A stretch of DNA of 64,000 bases from contig OX940861.1 in the NCBI GenBank assembly GCA_954871525.1, forward strand, positions 8,292,842-8,356,841. Reading direction: 5' to 3'. The notes under the pieces were generated by a model that had not been told where the DNA came from, did no database searches, and worked only from the letters and a program-made list of their open reading frames with translations. This document shows positions 39,246 to 50,388 of this stretch, in pieces (within the stretch, counting starts at the first letter, position 1; each line of letters opens with the position of its first letter). Origin of the DNA: Parietaria judaica. Taxonomy: Eukaryota > Streptophyta > Magnoliopsida > Rosales > Urticaceae. Made by a program: the position numbers and the translations under genes.

Positions 39246-40618
39246 CGGAGCGGGGCGGGGTCTCGTGTGTTGCTTGGAGGGGTCATCTGCTTATTCTTCA
39301 ATCGACCAAGTTCGTCGAATCGGCTTTTGTTGTTGTTTAGGTGACGAGCAATATGTAAGATTATGTTGAAGAATAAAGAAGAGAAACAGGGCATGCTTCG
39401 ATTTCATGTAAAGTCTCTGTATGCAATTTAGTTTCGATTTTGGGCTTGATTGATATATAGCTATGGAAATTCCTGATTGTTTTTTATACACTTGAAGAAG
39501 CAACTTTTCAATCCAATCCCAGATCTTTTCTTGCTTCGACCATTGTTGAATTGCTTAGTCCTGAATCCTGACATCTTAGGATTATCATATTGCTTTGAAG
39601 ATTATATTGCATTGTATGTATATACTACTTTAGTACAGTAAGCTTTGAAAACTATCAACTCTTTTCTTTTTTCAGGCCATGTACTTTATTTGGAAAGCTA
39701 AAACCCCATAAGATTTAGCTTTATGTAACATTTGGAATCTTATAATTTTCATGTCTGCATATACTTTCTGATCTTTTATCATAAATACATTATATCTTCT
39801 TTGCAAGCTGCTGTTTCTTGTAAACATGTAATTGCTTATCAGATTAATTTTCAGAGGAGAAGATCGGCACCGCTACTTTTTAACGTTTATTTTTCGGGCA
39901 AATTAAGGTCCCTGATTATAACAGAATTCAGAGGGAGAAGAATGAACTGCGCGTTCCTCATTCTTTCGCCTTAGAAATAACAAGTAAGCAACAAGCTGGC
40001 GCGCTTTGAGCAGAGCAAGCACAATTCTTACGATCGGAATCGGAAACAGAATAATTTCTGATGCATTTTCATGGTCAGCTCGGGGCAGTAATGTTGCAGA
40101 GCTTGTTTACAAGATATGTTACAGCGGCGAGCCTTTGAGAATGATTCTACCATGTCGCACTTATCAAGCTTACTCATACGACTAGTTACTCGTGGAATCG
40201 CACACTCTGTTTCTCATCTTTAATCCAGTTGCAGTTTCTCATCTTTAATCCAGTTGCAGTTTCTCGTCAATAACAATTTTGATCATTAATTGAAGGGATC
40301 AGTTTAGCGTTTATAATCTGAAAAAATGATGTTGGAATCATTCATTAGAACTTCTTGTGTTGCAAGAAACTGTTAAAAGAGAGAAAAACCTTGATCTTTC
40401 TTGTGTTGCAAGAAACAGTTAAACCGACTATTTATCTATTGTTCACTTGTTCTTATGATGTTTAAATCATGTGAGAATCTGTAAGATTCGGTTAAACACT
40501 TCATATTAGTAAGACCGGCGACAATGACGACGTAAGGAACTACTATTCGGCCTGAACTTGGATAACTGCGAATGCCACACACGAATATGTGACGATCACT
40601 AGTTACAAAAATATAATA
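39246..40618. other. 3' flank of SLD copy 3 and spacer
   Basis: 3' UTR then AT-rich spacer. A direct duplication at about 40211-40265 (gtttctcatctttaatccag twice) and a cttcttgtgttgcaagaaac-like word twice near 40350 and 40400. No gene. Confidence 0.5.
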
Positions 40619-40626
40619 GTTGCAGG

Positions 40627-41182
40627 CAGGGGCGGACCCAGCCATGTCCGGGGGTGGCTAATGTCACCCCCGGATCCTCCGGGGGGAAATATTTACTGTA
40701 TAAATCTGAAACTAAAATTTTAGTTTTTGTATTAATATTAAAATGTCCTAAAAAAACAGAGGAAATTTTGTTAAGTGGATGAGGACAAGTTAAATATCAC
40801 GCTTGGGTTCGAGCCTTTCCAATCACACTTTTACAGGTTATATTTTTCTTCATGTAATTATTTTTTAGGTTGTGAATTTCTTTATATATTACATATAAAA
40901 CATGTATTTTTTAGTTTTATTTAATTGTTTATAATTACTGGTTTACTTAATTTAATACATTTTAATAAAAATATATTTAACAATTAACATTAATAATAAA
41001 TTGCTAAAAATAATAATGAGTTAGTCTTTTTAGCTTGCTACGTAATAATATCATCACTGTCGAATTTAAGAGCTCTAATAAAATATTCTCTCTGTTCACT
41101 ACTTTGTAAAAATACTACAATATATAATTCAATTTGATTTGTGTATCGTCACCCTTGACTCGGAATCCTGGGTACGCCCCTG
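40627..41182. mobile_element. hAT-type MITE, 556 bp
   Basis: Ends caggggcggacccag and ctgggtacgcccctg are inverted repeats (one mismatch). Flanks gttgcagg (40619-40626) and gttacagg (41183-41190) match at 7 of 8. The interior is AT-rich and noncoding. Confidence 0.82.
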
Positions 41183-41190
41183 GTTACAGG

Positions 41191-42123
41191 TAGTGTCGTA
41201 TGAAGTAGATATGGATCATGTGTGAATACTAACATATCAAAATCACAGCTTAAACAATGACAGTGAAGTCAATGCTGAGTAACAAATGGTAACATGTACA
41301 AAATCTTATAAATCAATGCATTCATCAGTCGTAGATTGAGTAGTCTTTGAATTTTTAGGATTCTAGGTTGCTAAAGATTTTCTATGAATTCTTCTAGCTT
41401 CGAGCTTCTTGGGAATTTCCTGATCTTGCACTGCACCACTGACCATCTTCAAGCAACACCCACAGAGTTTCCTCCCGATCTCTGTAGACTCTAATCCTCT
41501 CTTGACCCTTTCTTAATGTTTAATGTTTCTATAGATACTCTTACATATCTCTCGTTCCCGTTATTTAATTCTCCAATAATAACAGAATTTCATTATTGCT
41601 TGTCTGGCAAGAAACGCAAGCTACATTCTTGTTATCTAGCCGTTGAATCGATTATAACGTGAGGCTTACTAAAAAAGATAAAAATAATAATTCGTCCCCA
41701 AATTTGACCCAAATCGGATAATTCTGGAACCAAAATTTCAGTTTGGGAACCAAAATTCGCTTTTGGTTTTATCCGCATTGCGGATCCAGTTTTATTTGGT
41801 TATGTATTTTATTTTTATTATGGACCTATGTTTCCAAAATTTGACTTGATTATTCTTAAAAAAATTTGGTATTTCTGGAGCTTTATTTAATTTTCATAAA
41901 CAATATTTCTCGTTTTCGAAATAATAAAAAACAAACGGAGTTTCCGGTTATTTTTTTGTTGAAAAAATGTAATATATAAATAATAAAAACAGGCATATCC
42001 AGGTCACTGATTTTGCTCAAAACCCCAACATGTAACCATTCAATACAAGTATTATAAAGAGACTAGAAAGTCCGTTTAAACAGTTTAACCTTCACATCCT
42101 CTCTCTCTCTCTCTCCAATCTCC
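41191..42123. other. Spacer upstream of the LOB-like ORF
   Basis: AT-rich. A patch at about 41690-41800 with repeated aaccaaaatt words in both orientations looks like a small decayed repeat. The last 60 bases are a CT-rich leader before 42124. Confidence 0.45.
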
Positions 42124-42630
42124 ATGAAAGACCACGTGCAGATATCCCCGTGCGGCGGCTGCAGAAACCTGCGCGACATGTGCTCGCCACCCAGGGTGAC
42201 GGCCCCGTTCTTTCCTCCTGGCAGCGAGGCCGACTTTCCCGCCGTCAAAAGTCACCGCAGCTACAAGCGATCATCCATCGACGCCATCGCCAACCACCAG
42301 CCGGAGCTCGCACGCGCCATCATCTTCCTCATCCGCGAAGCCAAGGCCCACCGAGACCGCTCGGCCCGCACGCGCCTCCACTGCCTCGTCAATGCCGCCA
42401 CCATGCTCACCGACCTGCTCCCCCGCGTCGCCTCTCCCCCGACGGCACCCGTTCCAGAACTCGACCGACTCACTTACGGAAACAATAACGGTAACGGCGA
42501 TCTTTTTGTTTGTCGCCGTGAACCGGCGGAATTGGCAGTGAGAAGCGCCCAGACGGAACCTTTCTCCTCCGAGCCTGGTATTAGGCTGTCAGCTCCGACG
42601 GCCATTAACGATGACAATCGTGAAAACTGA
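42124..42630 (+). CDS. LOB-domain-like protein with an altered zinc motif, 168 aa
   Basis: The N-terminus has C10-X2-C13-X6-C20, the spacing that opens the plant-specific LOB (LBD) DNA-binding domain. The family's fourth Cys (CX3C, expected at 24) is Arg here. The next residues APFFPPGSEADFPAV resemble the LBD stretch after the zinc motif, and HQPELARAIIFLIREAKAH resembles the family helix. The family's GAS block and the usual Asp-Pro-Val-Tyr-Gly segment are not recognisable. The coding DNA is GC-rich and the leader CT-rich, as in a real gene. Possible 3' UTR intron: donor near 42650, acceptor ttcag near 42768. It could be a diverged LBD transcription factor, a decaying copy, or an unrelated protein. 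Confidence 0.45.
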   Translation: MKDHVQISPCGGCRNLRDMCSPPRVTAPFFPPGSEADFPAVKSHRSYKRSSIDAIANHQPELARAIIFLIREAKAHRDRSARTRLHCLVNAATMLTDLLPRVASPPTAPVPELDRLTYGNNNGNGDLFVCRREPAELAVRSAQTEPFSSEPGIRLSAPTAINDDNREN

Positions 42631-43686
42631 TATTAATCCAGACAATCAGGTGATCTTTCTTCTTCACTTTTCTTGATATTTTCTTTAAAATTGACTTAAT
42701 TGTTTCTTCTTTGTTCTTATAATTTCTTTCGGGGGTTTTTTTTTTTTTTCTTTCCTTTTTGGTTCAGATCTTATCCGAGACTTGAAAATCAAGATGATTA
42801 CGTCAGCTGTTAATGGCGGAACTGTGGATAGTAGAATGATATGTGAGTTTTAGATTCAAAAACAATGAAGGGCTATGATCAACTCCCATTTCTCAGTCAA
42901 ACTGGGTGTGCTTGTATCTCTATGTATGACATATATGTCTCTATATTTCTTCATCTTCAAAAAAAAAAAAAAAAAAATAAATACAATGGGAAGATTAAAT
43001 ACATAGAAACACTACGTGATAAATATGAAGTCAAAATATTAAATGTATAGCTTAAATGGAATGACAGTTATATTAACATATGCGTGTATCAATGTAGAAA
43101 TAGACACGAGTCAAAAGAGTGTAACAAGCATAAACAGATGTACATCGAACCGAAGTAGCCAAACGTCGAAAATTACAAACCAGTGCACAAACGACAGTAA
43201 ATAGAAAAACGACAAAAAATAATTCAAACGACGAGACATTTACATGCGAAAAGACGTAACATTATAAACGACACGATCAGAAGAACTTAACAAGCAAAAG
43301 GACCGCAAGAAACGACATGACTCTAGTTTACGATCGATTCTGTTATTGTTCTTTATGTTTTCTGGTTTATGTTTACGTGGACATATATCATTTTTCCTGT
43401 CAGCAAAATATATTTCTGGGCACACTAAAAACTTATTCATATTTTACGTGACACTTAATAATATTCTTAAAAAAGAGTTTGAAAATTTAGAAAGTCTTCC
43501 ACACTAAAAAATAATTTAAGAATTTATTTTAGATTTCCAAATTTCACATATCACTGAATTATTTGACTGATGAATTTGTAGTGTCTATTTTATTACACAG
43601 GGAGAAAATACTGGCAGGCAATTATAGTTTTTGAATATTATTAGTTGAATATATTTTGCATTTTATTTACGAGTGGTCCACCACTT
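42631..43686. other. Spacer between the LOB-like ORF and the Copia element
   Basis: AT-rich, with a poly-A run at about 42960-42977. No gene seen. Confidence 0.45.
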
Positions 43687-43691
43687 TCTTC

Positions 43692-43821
43692 TGAGAGAGA
43701 GAGAAGAGAGAAACTGTCGATAATTTGGAATGATGGCAATAATACAATAATGTTTAGGTTATACTAAAGAAAAGGACTAAATAACAAATAGGAGAAAACA
43801 TAGGGACTTTAAATGCTAATA
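43692..43821 (-). repeat. Copia LTR (3' LTR in element orientation)
   Basis: 130 bp, begins tgagagagag on the plus strand and ends aatgctaata. Matches 48251-48380 base for base on reading. Confidence 0.92.
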
Positions 43822-43834
43822 CCGCCTCTCAAAC

Positions 43835-46800
43835 TCACGATGCTACAGCAACAAGCATTGAGAGTTTGCTAACTAAAAAACGAAAACGAGAAGATGAAAG
43901 CGCCTTGGTGAAAAGATCGGCAATTTGAACCGATGAAGAGACAAAAGGCAATGTGATGTTGTTACATTGAAAGTGATGTCTGACCACATGACAATCAATC
44001 TCAATGTGTTTCGTACGTTCGTGAAACACCGCATTCCTTGCAATCTGAATGGCACTCTTATTGTCGCAAAACAACGGAGTGGGCTGAGGAGAGCTAACAC
44101 CCATATCTGCAAGTAACGATCGCAACCAAACAATCTCACATGTCGTAGATGCCATGGCTCGATACTCCGCTTCTGTGGACGACCGAGAGATAACATCTTG
44201 TTTCTTGCTCTTCCACGATATAAGAGAATCGCCTAGGAAAATACAGAAACCCGTGGTTGACTTGCGATCAGTGGGATCGCCAGCCCAGTCAGCATCGGTA
44301 TACGCACGAAGACCCAATGAAGAGCTCGACGATAGGAGTAGGCTTTGAAATTGAGTTCCTCGAAGAAACCGAAGAATACGAAGAACAACGCTCCAATGAA
44401 CTGTAGTAGGAGCCACAACAAACTGACTAACCACGTGAACGGCATGAGCAATATCGGGACGCGTAATAGTTAGGTAAACCAAACTACCAACAATGGCACG
44501 ATACAAAGCAGGATCCGGTAAAGCTACTCCATCAGTCAAAGCATATCGAGCGTTGGTTTCAATTGGAGTATCCACCACTTTGTTGTCTGTAAGCTGTGCA
44601 CGCTCAAATATATCAGCAATATACTTTGACTGAGATAAGATATATCCTTTCGGAGATGAAGCAACCTCGATTCCCAGAAAGTACCGTAGCATTCCCAAAT
44701 CCTTCATAGCAAAGCAGCGAGCTAACTTTATCTTGAGACATTCAATCTCATCGTCATCATCACCAGTAATAATCATATCATCAACGTACAAAGAGAGAAG
44801 AATACGACCTTTTCCGGTGCACTTAATGAATAAAGCATAATCATGGTGACTACGAGAGAAGCCAAGTGATGTGATCACGGTAGAGAACTTCTCAAACCAA
44901 GCACGAGGCGCCTGCTTGAGACCGTAGAGGGCTTTCCGAAGCTTGCAAACTTCACCAACCTTGTGAGTGACACCGGGAGGCGGATCCATATAAACTTCTT
45001 CGTGGAGATCACCGTTGAGAAAAGCATTTTTCACGTCCATCTGAGAGATTTTCCACCCACGAACAGAAGCAACAGCGATGAGAGTTCTAATTGTAGTCAT
45101 TTTGGCAACCGGAGCAAATGTCTCTTCGTAATCCATGCCATATTGCTGAGAAAACCCCCTAGCAACGAGTCGAGCTTTGTATCTTTCAACGGATCCATCG
45201 GACTTAGTTTTGATCTTGTAAACCCATCGGGAACCAATTGTGCGTTTTCCCGGTGGTAACAAAACCAAATCCCAAGTTCGTGTTTGACGCAGTGCCAAAA
45301 GTTCCTCATCCATAGCATTCTGCCAAAGAGGGTCAAGAACAGCTTCCCGATAGGACGAGGGCTCAGAAATTTTATGAATAGATGTTAGGAAAGACACAAA
45401 GGAACTAGAGTAACATGAATATGAAAAATCTGGGAGTTTAGTGGACTTACGGACCCTACTCGATGAGCGAGGTGGAGGATCCACATTCTCTAGAGCTGAT
45501 TGCGAGACCACTGGTTGAGGAGGCGAATATGTGGCGGGAACAATAGTACCTGAGTTTGTTGCCTCATCACATGGAGCAACAGGAGGCTCGAGATGATCTT
45601 CATCAGTATCAAAAGGATCAATACTGACTAGATCTGATTTTGTCATATTATGGGAATTTTCTGGAACCGAAAAGTATGGAATATGTTCAAGGAAGAATAC
45701 ATGACGAGAGACATACAATTTTTGACCAATGGGATCAAAGCAACGATATCCTTTTTGACCAATCCCATAACCCAAGAAAACACACAACACAGATCGAGAA
45801 GTCAATTTACTACGCTCAACACTAGGGCGTAGCACAAAACAAGCTGACCCAAAGACACGTAATGCGGAATAATCAGGAGACTGACCATGAATCTTTTCAA
45901 AAGGTGACAAACCTGAGTTATGTGAAGTAGGAATTCTATTTATCAGATAAACGGAGGTCAAAACAGCTTCTCCCCAAAACACAGCTGGAACCTGAGATGA
46001 TAAAAGAAGTGATCGAGCAGTTTCAATGATATGACGATGTTTTCGTTCTGCTACACCATTTTGTTGAGGGGTATCGGTACATGAACTCTGATGAAGAGTT
46101 CCGTCAGAGCTAAGTAACCTGGAAAAATCATGAGATGTGTATTCCCCTCCTAAATCACACCGGAAACATTTTATGACTGACGAATATTGGGTTTTGACAA
46201 GAGCTCGAAACATATAAAATATATTCAGAAATTCAGAACGACGTTTCATAAGGTACACCCAAGTGTAACGAGTGTAGTCATCAACGAAAGATACATAATA
46301 ACGGGAACCCCCTTTTGTGGGCAAAGAGGAGGGTCCCCATACATCAGAGTGAATGAGATCAAAAGGTGCAGTTGATTGAGATAAACTTCTAGGAAATGGT
46401 AATGCCGAAAATTTAGCAAGTTTACAACCACTACAATCAGACACATCATGAGTTTTCAAATTACCCAACACACCCGTAGAAACTAAAAACTTTAAACGAG
46501 ATCCCGAAACATGACCCAAACGAGAATGCCATAAGTAAAAATCAGAAGACGAACGACTCAACCGAAAAGATGACAAATCGACACTAGAAGCGGCAACACT
46601 CTCGGGCACTTTAAGTTCATCCACCACATACAGACCTCCTTCCCTATGGCCTGTCCCAATCAGCTTCTGAGCATGTGGATCCTGTACAAAACAATGAGAT
46701 TTAGTGAAGATGACAAAATAGTCAAAGTCGCACAATTTACCAACCGAAGCAAGATTCAAAGTGAGATTCGGAATATAGTAAGCATGCGGAAGGTTTAGGT

Positions 46801-47980
46801 GGGGTGTACGGATAGGACCAACACCGACCAATGGCATATGATTACCATTAGCCGTTGTTATGGATACGGATGAATTTGGAGACAACGAAGAAAAACATGA
46901 TTTCTCAGGAGACATATGATCAGTAGCACCAGAATCAAGAACCCAAGTGGGAGAAGATATACCTGAAGGACCAGAGTTTTTGAGAGAGGACAAACCGACA
47001 GGGGAAGCAGCGGATAAGGCTTGAGGTTGCGAGGCGAGAAACTTTTGGAATTGCTCAATCAACGATGGATCTGATGTAGACACTTCAGCACTACTCGTTT
47101 GAAAAGCTTGATTAGTAGCTTTCCATGGAGGCTTCTGAGATACCGACGACGTGCGTCGATGCGGCTGTTTTCCTTTATTGACCAATAAAGGACATTGTCC
47201 CTTCCAATGCCCTTTTTGCTTACAAAACGCACATTCATCTATGCCCACACGAGTATTTGAGCGACTCAGATGGTTACTAGATGAACTCTGAGGGGAAGCA
47301 GCAAAAACAGATGGAACAGCCGTTGAAGAAGTCTGTTTGTCAGTGCGAGTCTTCAGCCGAATCTCTTCTGCCATCAATTCATTCACAACGGAGTCAACCG
47401 AAGGCAAAGGGCTCCGGTGTAAAATGGACCCGCGTAGAGCTTCGTAGTCATCTCGAAGCGCAATCAAGAACTGAACAAGACGTTGTTCCTCTCTGAATTG
47501 GATGTAAGGCTCCACTGAACGTAAATTGGCGGGTTCGATCTGAGCCAACTCATCCCATAAAGAAGACATAGCATAGTAGAATTCCTGGATCGACGAATCA
47601 TCTTGCTTGAGAGCCCGAATGTCAGTTTCCAATTGATAGCGTCGAGCAAAATTAGACTGAGTATACAATCTCTCAAGATGCTCCCAAACAAGCTTTGCTG
47701 TCTCAAATTTTGCCAATTGAACGCCTATCGAATGAGTCACAGAATTGTTTATCCATGTGATGATTTTCGAATTGTCGGCTTCCCAAATCTCCAGTTGCGC
47801 GTCATAAGAATCATTCGACTTGTCAGTGGGCGGCAATTTAGTACCCGAAATATACCCCCACATAGATTTTCCCTTCAGAAAGTTCTTCATCACGTAACTC
47901 CAATACGAATAGTTCTTTCCATCTAACTGTGCGCTAATCGACTGAAGCGAATCATCCTTTCGACTAGCCATGACGAACAA
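43835..47980 (-). CDS. Copia Gag-Pol polyprotein, 1381 aa
   Basis: Complete Copia-type polyprotein in the canonical order. Gag with DGKNYSYWSYVMKNFL (20-35) and a CCHC knuckle (Cys250 to Cys263, CX2CX4HX4C). Aspartic protease WVLDSGATDHM (Asp349). GAG-pre-integrase WHSRLGH (484-490). Integrase with HSDVWGP and DTPQQNGVAERKHRH (about 544-650). Reverse transcriptase from SRWVYKIKTKSDGS to YVDD (1065-1068). RNase H with YTDADWAGDPTDRKSTTG and STEAEYRAMA. The better start may be the second Met (47971, MASRKDD), since Copia Gag usually opens this way. No stop or frameshift, and all key catalytic motifs are present. Encodes the enzymes for reverse transcription and integration of the element itself. 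Confidence 0.95.
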   Translation of the reverse strand: MFVMASRKDDSLQSISAQLDGKNYSYWSYVMKNFLKGKSMWGYISGTKLPPTDKSNDSYDAQLEIWEADNSKIITWINNSVTHSIGVQLAKFETAKLVWEHLERLYTQSNFARRYQLETDIRALKQDDSSIQEFYYAMSSLWDELAQIEPANLRSVEPYIQFREEQRLVQFLIALRDDYEALRGSILHRSPLPSVDSVVNELMAEEIRLKTRTDKQTSSTAVPSVFAASPQSSSSNHLSRSNTRVGIDECAFCKQKGHWKGQCPLLVNKGKQPHRRTSSVSQKPPWKATNQAFQTSSAEVSTSDPSLIEQFQKFLASQPQALSAASPVGLSSLKNSGPSGISSPTWVLDSGATDHMSPEKSCFSSLSPNSSVSITTANGNHMPLVGVGPIRTPHLNLPHAYYIPNLTLNLASVGKLCDFDYFVIFTKSHCFVQDPHAQKLIGTGHREGGLYVVDELKVPESVAASSVDLSSFRLSRSSSDFYLWHSRLGHVSGSRLKFLVSTGVLGNLKTHDVSDCSGCKLAKFSALPFPRSLSQSTAPFDLIHSDVWGPSSLPTKGGSRYYVSFVDDYTRYTWVYLMKRRSEFLNIFYMFRALVKTQYSSVIKCFRCDLGGEYTSHDFSRLLSSDGTLHQSSCTDTPQQNGVAERKHRHIIETARSLLLSSQVPAVFWGEAVLTSVYLINRIPTSHNSGLSPFEKIHGQSPDYSALRVFGSACFVLRPSVERSKLTSRSVLCVFLGYGIGQKGYRCFDPIGQKLYVSRHVFFLEHIPYFSVPENSHNMTKSDLVSIDPFDTDEDHLEPPVAPCDEATNSGTIVPATYSPPQPVVSQSALENVDPPPRSSSRVRKSTKLPDFSYSCYSSSFVSFLTSIHKISEPSSYREAVLDPLWQNAMDEELLALRQTRTWDLVLLPPGKRTIGSRWVYKIKTKSDGSVERYKARLVARGFSQQYGMDYEETFAPVAKMTTIRTLIAVASVRGWKISQMDVKNAFLNGDLHEEVYMDPPPGVTHKVGEVCKLRKALYGLKQAPRAWFEKFSTVITSLGFSRSHHDYALFIKCTGKGRILLSLYVDDMIITGDDDDEIECLKIKLARCFAMKDLGMLRYFLGIEVASSPKGYILSQSKYIADIFERAQLTDNKVVDTPIETNARYALTDGVALPDPALYRAIVGSLVYLTITRPDIAHAVHVVSQFVVAPTTVHWSVVLRILRFLRGTQFQSLLLSSSSSLGLRAYTDADWAGDPTDRKSTTGFCIFLGDSLISWKSKKQDVISRSSTEAEYRAMASTTCEIVWLRSLLADMGVSSPQPTPLFCDNKSAIQIARNAVFHERTKHIEIDCHVVRHHFQCNNITLPFVSSSVQIADLFTKALSSSRFRFLVSKLSMLVAVAS

Positions 47981-48104
47981 GTACCAAACAAACCAAATCC
48001 AAACAACAAATTGACCAATCTAACAAAAGCCCCAAATTCCACAAACCCTAGGCATCAAAATCACAGAAATCGAAGCACCAGATTGCATACCAAATTCGCG
48101 ATGA

Positions 48105-48215
48105 ACAGTGCTATGAACAGTACCGAGCAGTGCGATGAACAGTGCGATGAACAGTACCAAACAGTGCCGAACAGTGTAATGAACAGTGCCGAACAGTGCG
48201 ATGAACAGTCACATA
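48105..48215. repeat. Degenerate gaacagtg tandem repeat in the Copia leader
   Basis: Repeats of gatgaacagtgc/gaacagtaccg lie between the primer-binding site and the ORF start, in the untranslated leader of the Copia element. They could affect RNA structure or packaging. That role is not shown. Confidence 0.75.
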
Positions 48216-48250
48216 TTCAATCTTCCTCAAGATTCATGGCTCTCATACCA

Positions 48251-48380
48251 TGAGAGAGAGAGAAGAGAGAAACTGTCGATAATTTGGAATGATGGCAATA
48301 ATACAATAATGTTTAGGTTATACTAAAGAAAAGGACTAAATAACAAATAGGAGAAAACATAGGGACTTTAAATGCTAATA
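48251..48380 (-). repeat. Copia LTR (5' LTR in element orientation)
   Basis: 130 bp. It borders the tRNA-iMet-like primer-binding site at 48239-48250 on its inner side. Confidence 0.92.
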
Positions 48381-48385
48381 TCTTC

Positions 48386-48713
48386 TACATGTTATTATGG
48401 GCTGAATGTTATTGTTGGAAGCTTTTGACAGACTTTGTTTCGATTTCGGCTTTATTTGACATTAATTAATTTAAGATTTTCAGTCTTATTTGGGATGAAC
48501 ATCACATGACACACACTGCTTCATTAATCGCTTGATGTCATGATTCATGATGTGTCATTACAACAACAAAAGTTGTACTATCTAACATTAAATTTTTTTC
48601 ATTTATCGCTTCCTCTTTTTGAGGAATAGACTCAAATCTCAACATTATACATATCTAACGACTAATTTAGTGATCAAACACAGAAGGAAAAAAAAAGAAA
48701 AAGAGAGCCAAAT
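48386..48713. other. Spacer and 3' flank of the ZIP gene
   Basis: AT-rich DNA holding the likely 3' UTR of the leftward-transcribed metal transporter. Nothing else seen. Confidence 0.45.
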
Positions 48714-50136
48714 TCAGGCCCAAATAGCAAGCGAAGCCATCAAGCCTGCCCCGAGGAAGAGCATGAAATACGACACTATTTGCAGCCTGAAATTGCAGCT
48801 CACCCTCTTGCTCAAGAAATCCGCCGCGATCAGGTCGACCAGCGCCATGTAGATGAGAATCCCGGCCGACAGGGAATCCAAGATCCCCTCGGTGACGAGC
48901 GCCCCGGTGCTGTGCGGGTTGTAGAACGAGGCGATGCCGGTCCCAATCCCCAAGGGCGTCGTGATGGCGAAGAAACAGGCCATGACTGTGCTCGACAGAG
49001 TCTTCAGCTGGGCCTGTGAGATGCAGCCTCCGAGTGCGAACCCCTCGAAGAACTGGTGGAACGACAGCGCCGCGATCAGCGGCCGGATCGTGCACGGGCT
49101 CTGCGAGACTCCGAGCGATAGCCCGATTATAACGGAGTGCGACACGATGCCCAGTTCCAGAACCTGCAAATTGTTGCCATTACTTAACTTAGGACACACT
49201 GTAACGCTTTCTATACAAAAAGTCAAAACAAAAATAAAAATCAATCTTTTAATAACATTTCAAGTTTTCAACGTGTAATTTATTTATATTTATTGCACAA
49301 AAGACCAGTTCAACTTCAATACAGTAAATTGCTACCAAAATTATAAAATAGTTTAGTGACTTTAGTCACATCATCAGCATTGCAGAAGCAACTTAAATTG
49401 GAAAACGACAATAATTTGAACAAAGTCAAACGTATTTAACAAGCAAATCGAAAACACGCACCTGCGAAACGACGACGTGTCGCGCACCACCGTCCTCGTC
49501 CCCAAATCCCGACCCGTGCGAATGCCCGTGCCCGTGACCATGCCCGTGAGACTGCACCGCCGCGTGACCGTCGCACGCGCCGTGCTCGAGCGCGTGGGAG
49601 TGGCGGTGGTGCGCCGCGTGCGCGTGCATCCCCACGATGTGCATTCCTCCGCTCTCCTCCTCCCCAAACACCTTCGTCTCCTTGATCTCGGACCCGTCGT
49701 CGTGGTCCTCCGATCCGACCCGGACTTGCTCCTCGTTCGCGGGCCGGGTCAGGCCCTGCTTCCGCTCGTAGTACTGCGTGCCGAGGAAGTCGACGAGGAG
49801 CGTGAGGAGCGCGGCCATCATGGCGAAGAACCCGCAGAAGGGGAATTTGGCCCACGGGTACTCCGGCAGGCACGGGTTCGAGAGCGCGTCCGACGCGCCG
49901 GAGAGCATGTGGACGAAGCCCGTGGCGAGAATGACGCCGGCCGCGAACGCCTTCGCCGCCACGAAGAGGTTCCCGTCGGTGCGGAGGAATCTCCGGTGCC
50001 GTCCCACCAGCGGGATCGCGACCCCGGCAACTCCCGCGAGTAAAATCGAAGCAATCGCCGCGTATTTGAGCACACGTGCCGCCGATTCGTCTCGGCACGC
50101 CTCCAGCTCCGCGCTCTGGCACGCCCCGTTGGTCAT
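48714..50136 (-). CDS. IRT3: ZIP family metal transporter, IRT3/ZIP4-like
   Basis: Membrane transporter that moves zinc and probably iron into the cytosol. Exon 1 (50136-49462) and exon 2 (49163-48714) join in frame across a GT-AG intron to 374 residues. Eight membrane segments are expected. Visible ones include [20 protein letters not shown] (25-44) and [20 protein letters not shown] (98-117). The cytoplasmic loop is His-rich ([11 protein letters not shown] at 171-181 and [12 protein letters not shown] at 197-208). The metal-site helices carry [10 protein letters not shown] (from His234) and HQFFEG (His261, Glu265). The sequence tracks Arabidopsis IRT3 closely along its length, including [21 protein letters not shown] further upstream exon (near 50257-50315) could add N-terminal residues in frame, so the start is provisional. 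Confidence 0.92.
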
Positions 50137-50339
50137 CGAGCTCGAGATCGCCTGCAACAGCGAAGCTTCAAGAACCCACCCAGAAACACAGGATTTAGCG
50201 CAAATTCCGATCAAAATTGGGAATTACAAATTCAGGTGAATGGAATTACCAGAAGGGGAGCGAGCTGTTGGGACGGTTTCTCGGAGGACGAGGAACTGCC
50301 AGAAATCCTGCGCACAGAAAGATGGTGAGAAAGATAGTT

Positions 50340-50388
<49 letters not shown>

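Larger units (their letters stand above)
43692..48380 (-). mobile_element. Apparently intact Copia LTR retrotransposon, 4689 bp, 130-bp LTRs
   Basis: Short LTRs at 43692-43821 and 48251-48380 are identical by eye. The bases tcttc flank both ends (43687-43691 and 48381-48385). Read on the minus strand the LTR is 5'-tattag to ctctca-3', so the termini are TA and CA instead of TG and CA. Directly inside the upstream LTR (minus strand) is tggtatgagagc, one base off the tRNA-iMet primer site. One uninterrupted 1381-codon ORF fills the interior. Identical LTRs plus an intact ORF suggest a potentially active autonomous copy. Confidence 0.93.

Noticed and set aside
49477..50043. Plus-strand ORF opposite ZIP exon 1
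   Set aside because: Antisense to a conserved transporter exon; Arg/Val-rich shadow of GC-rich codons.
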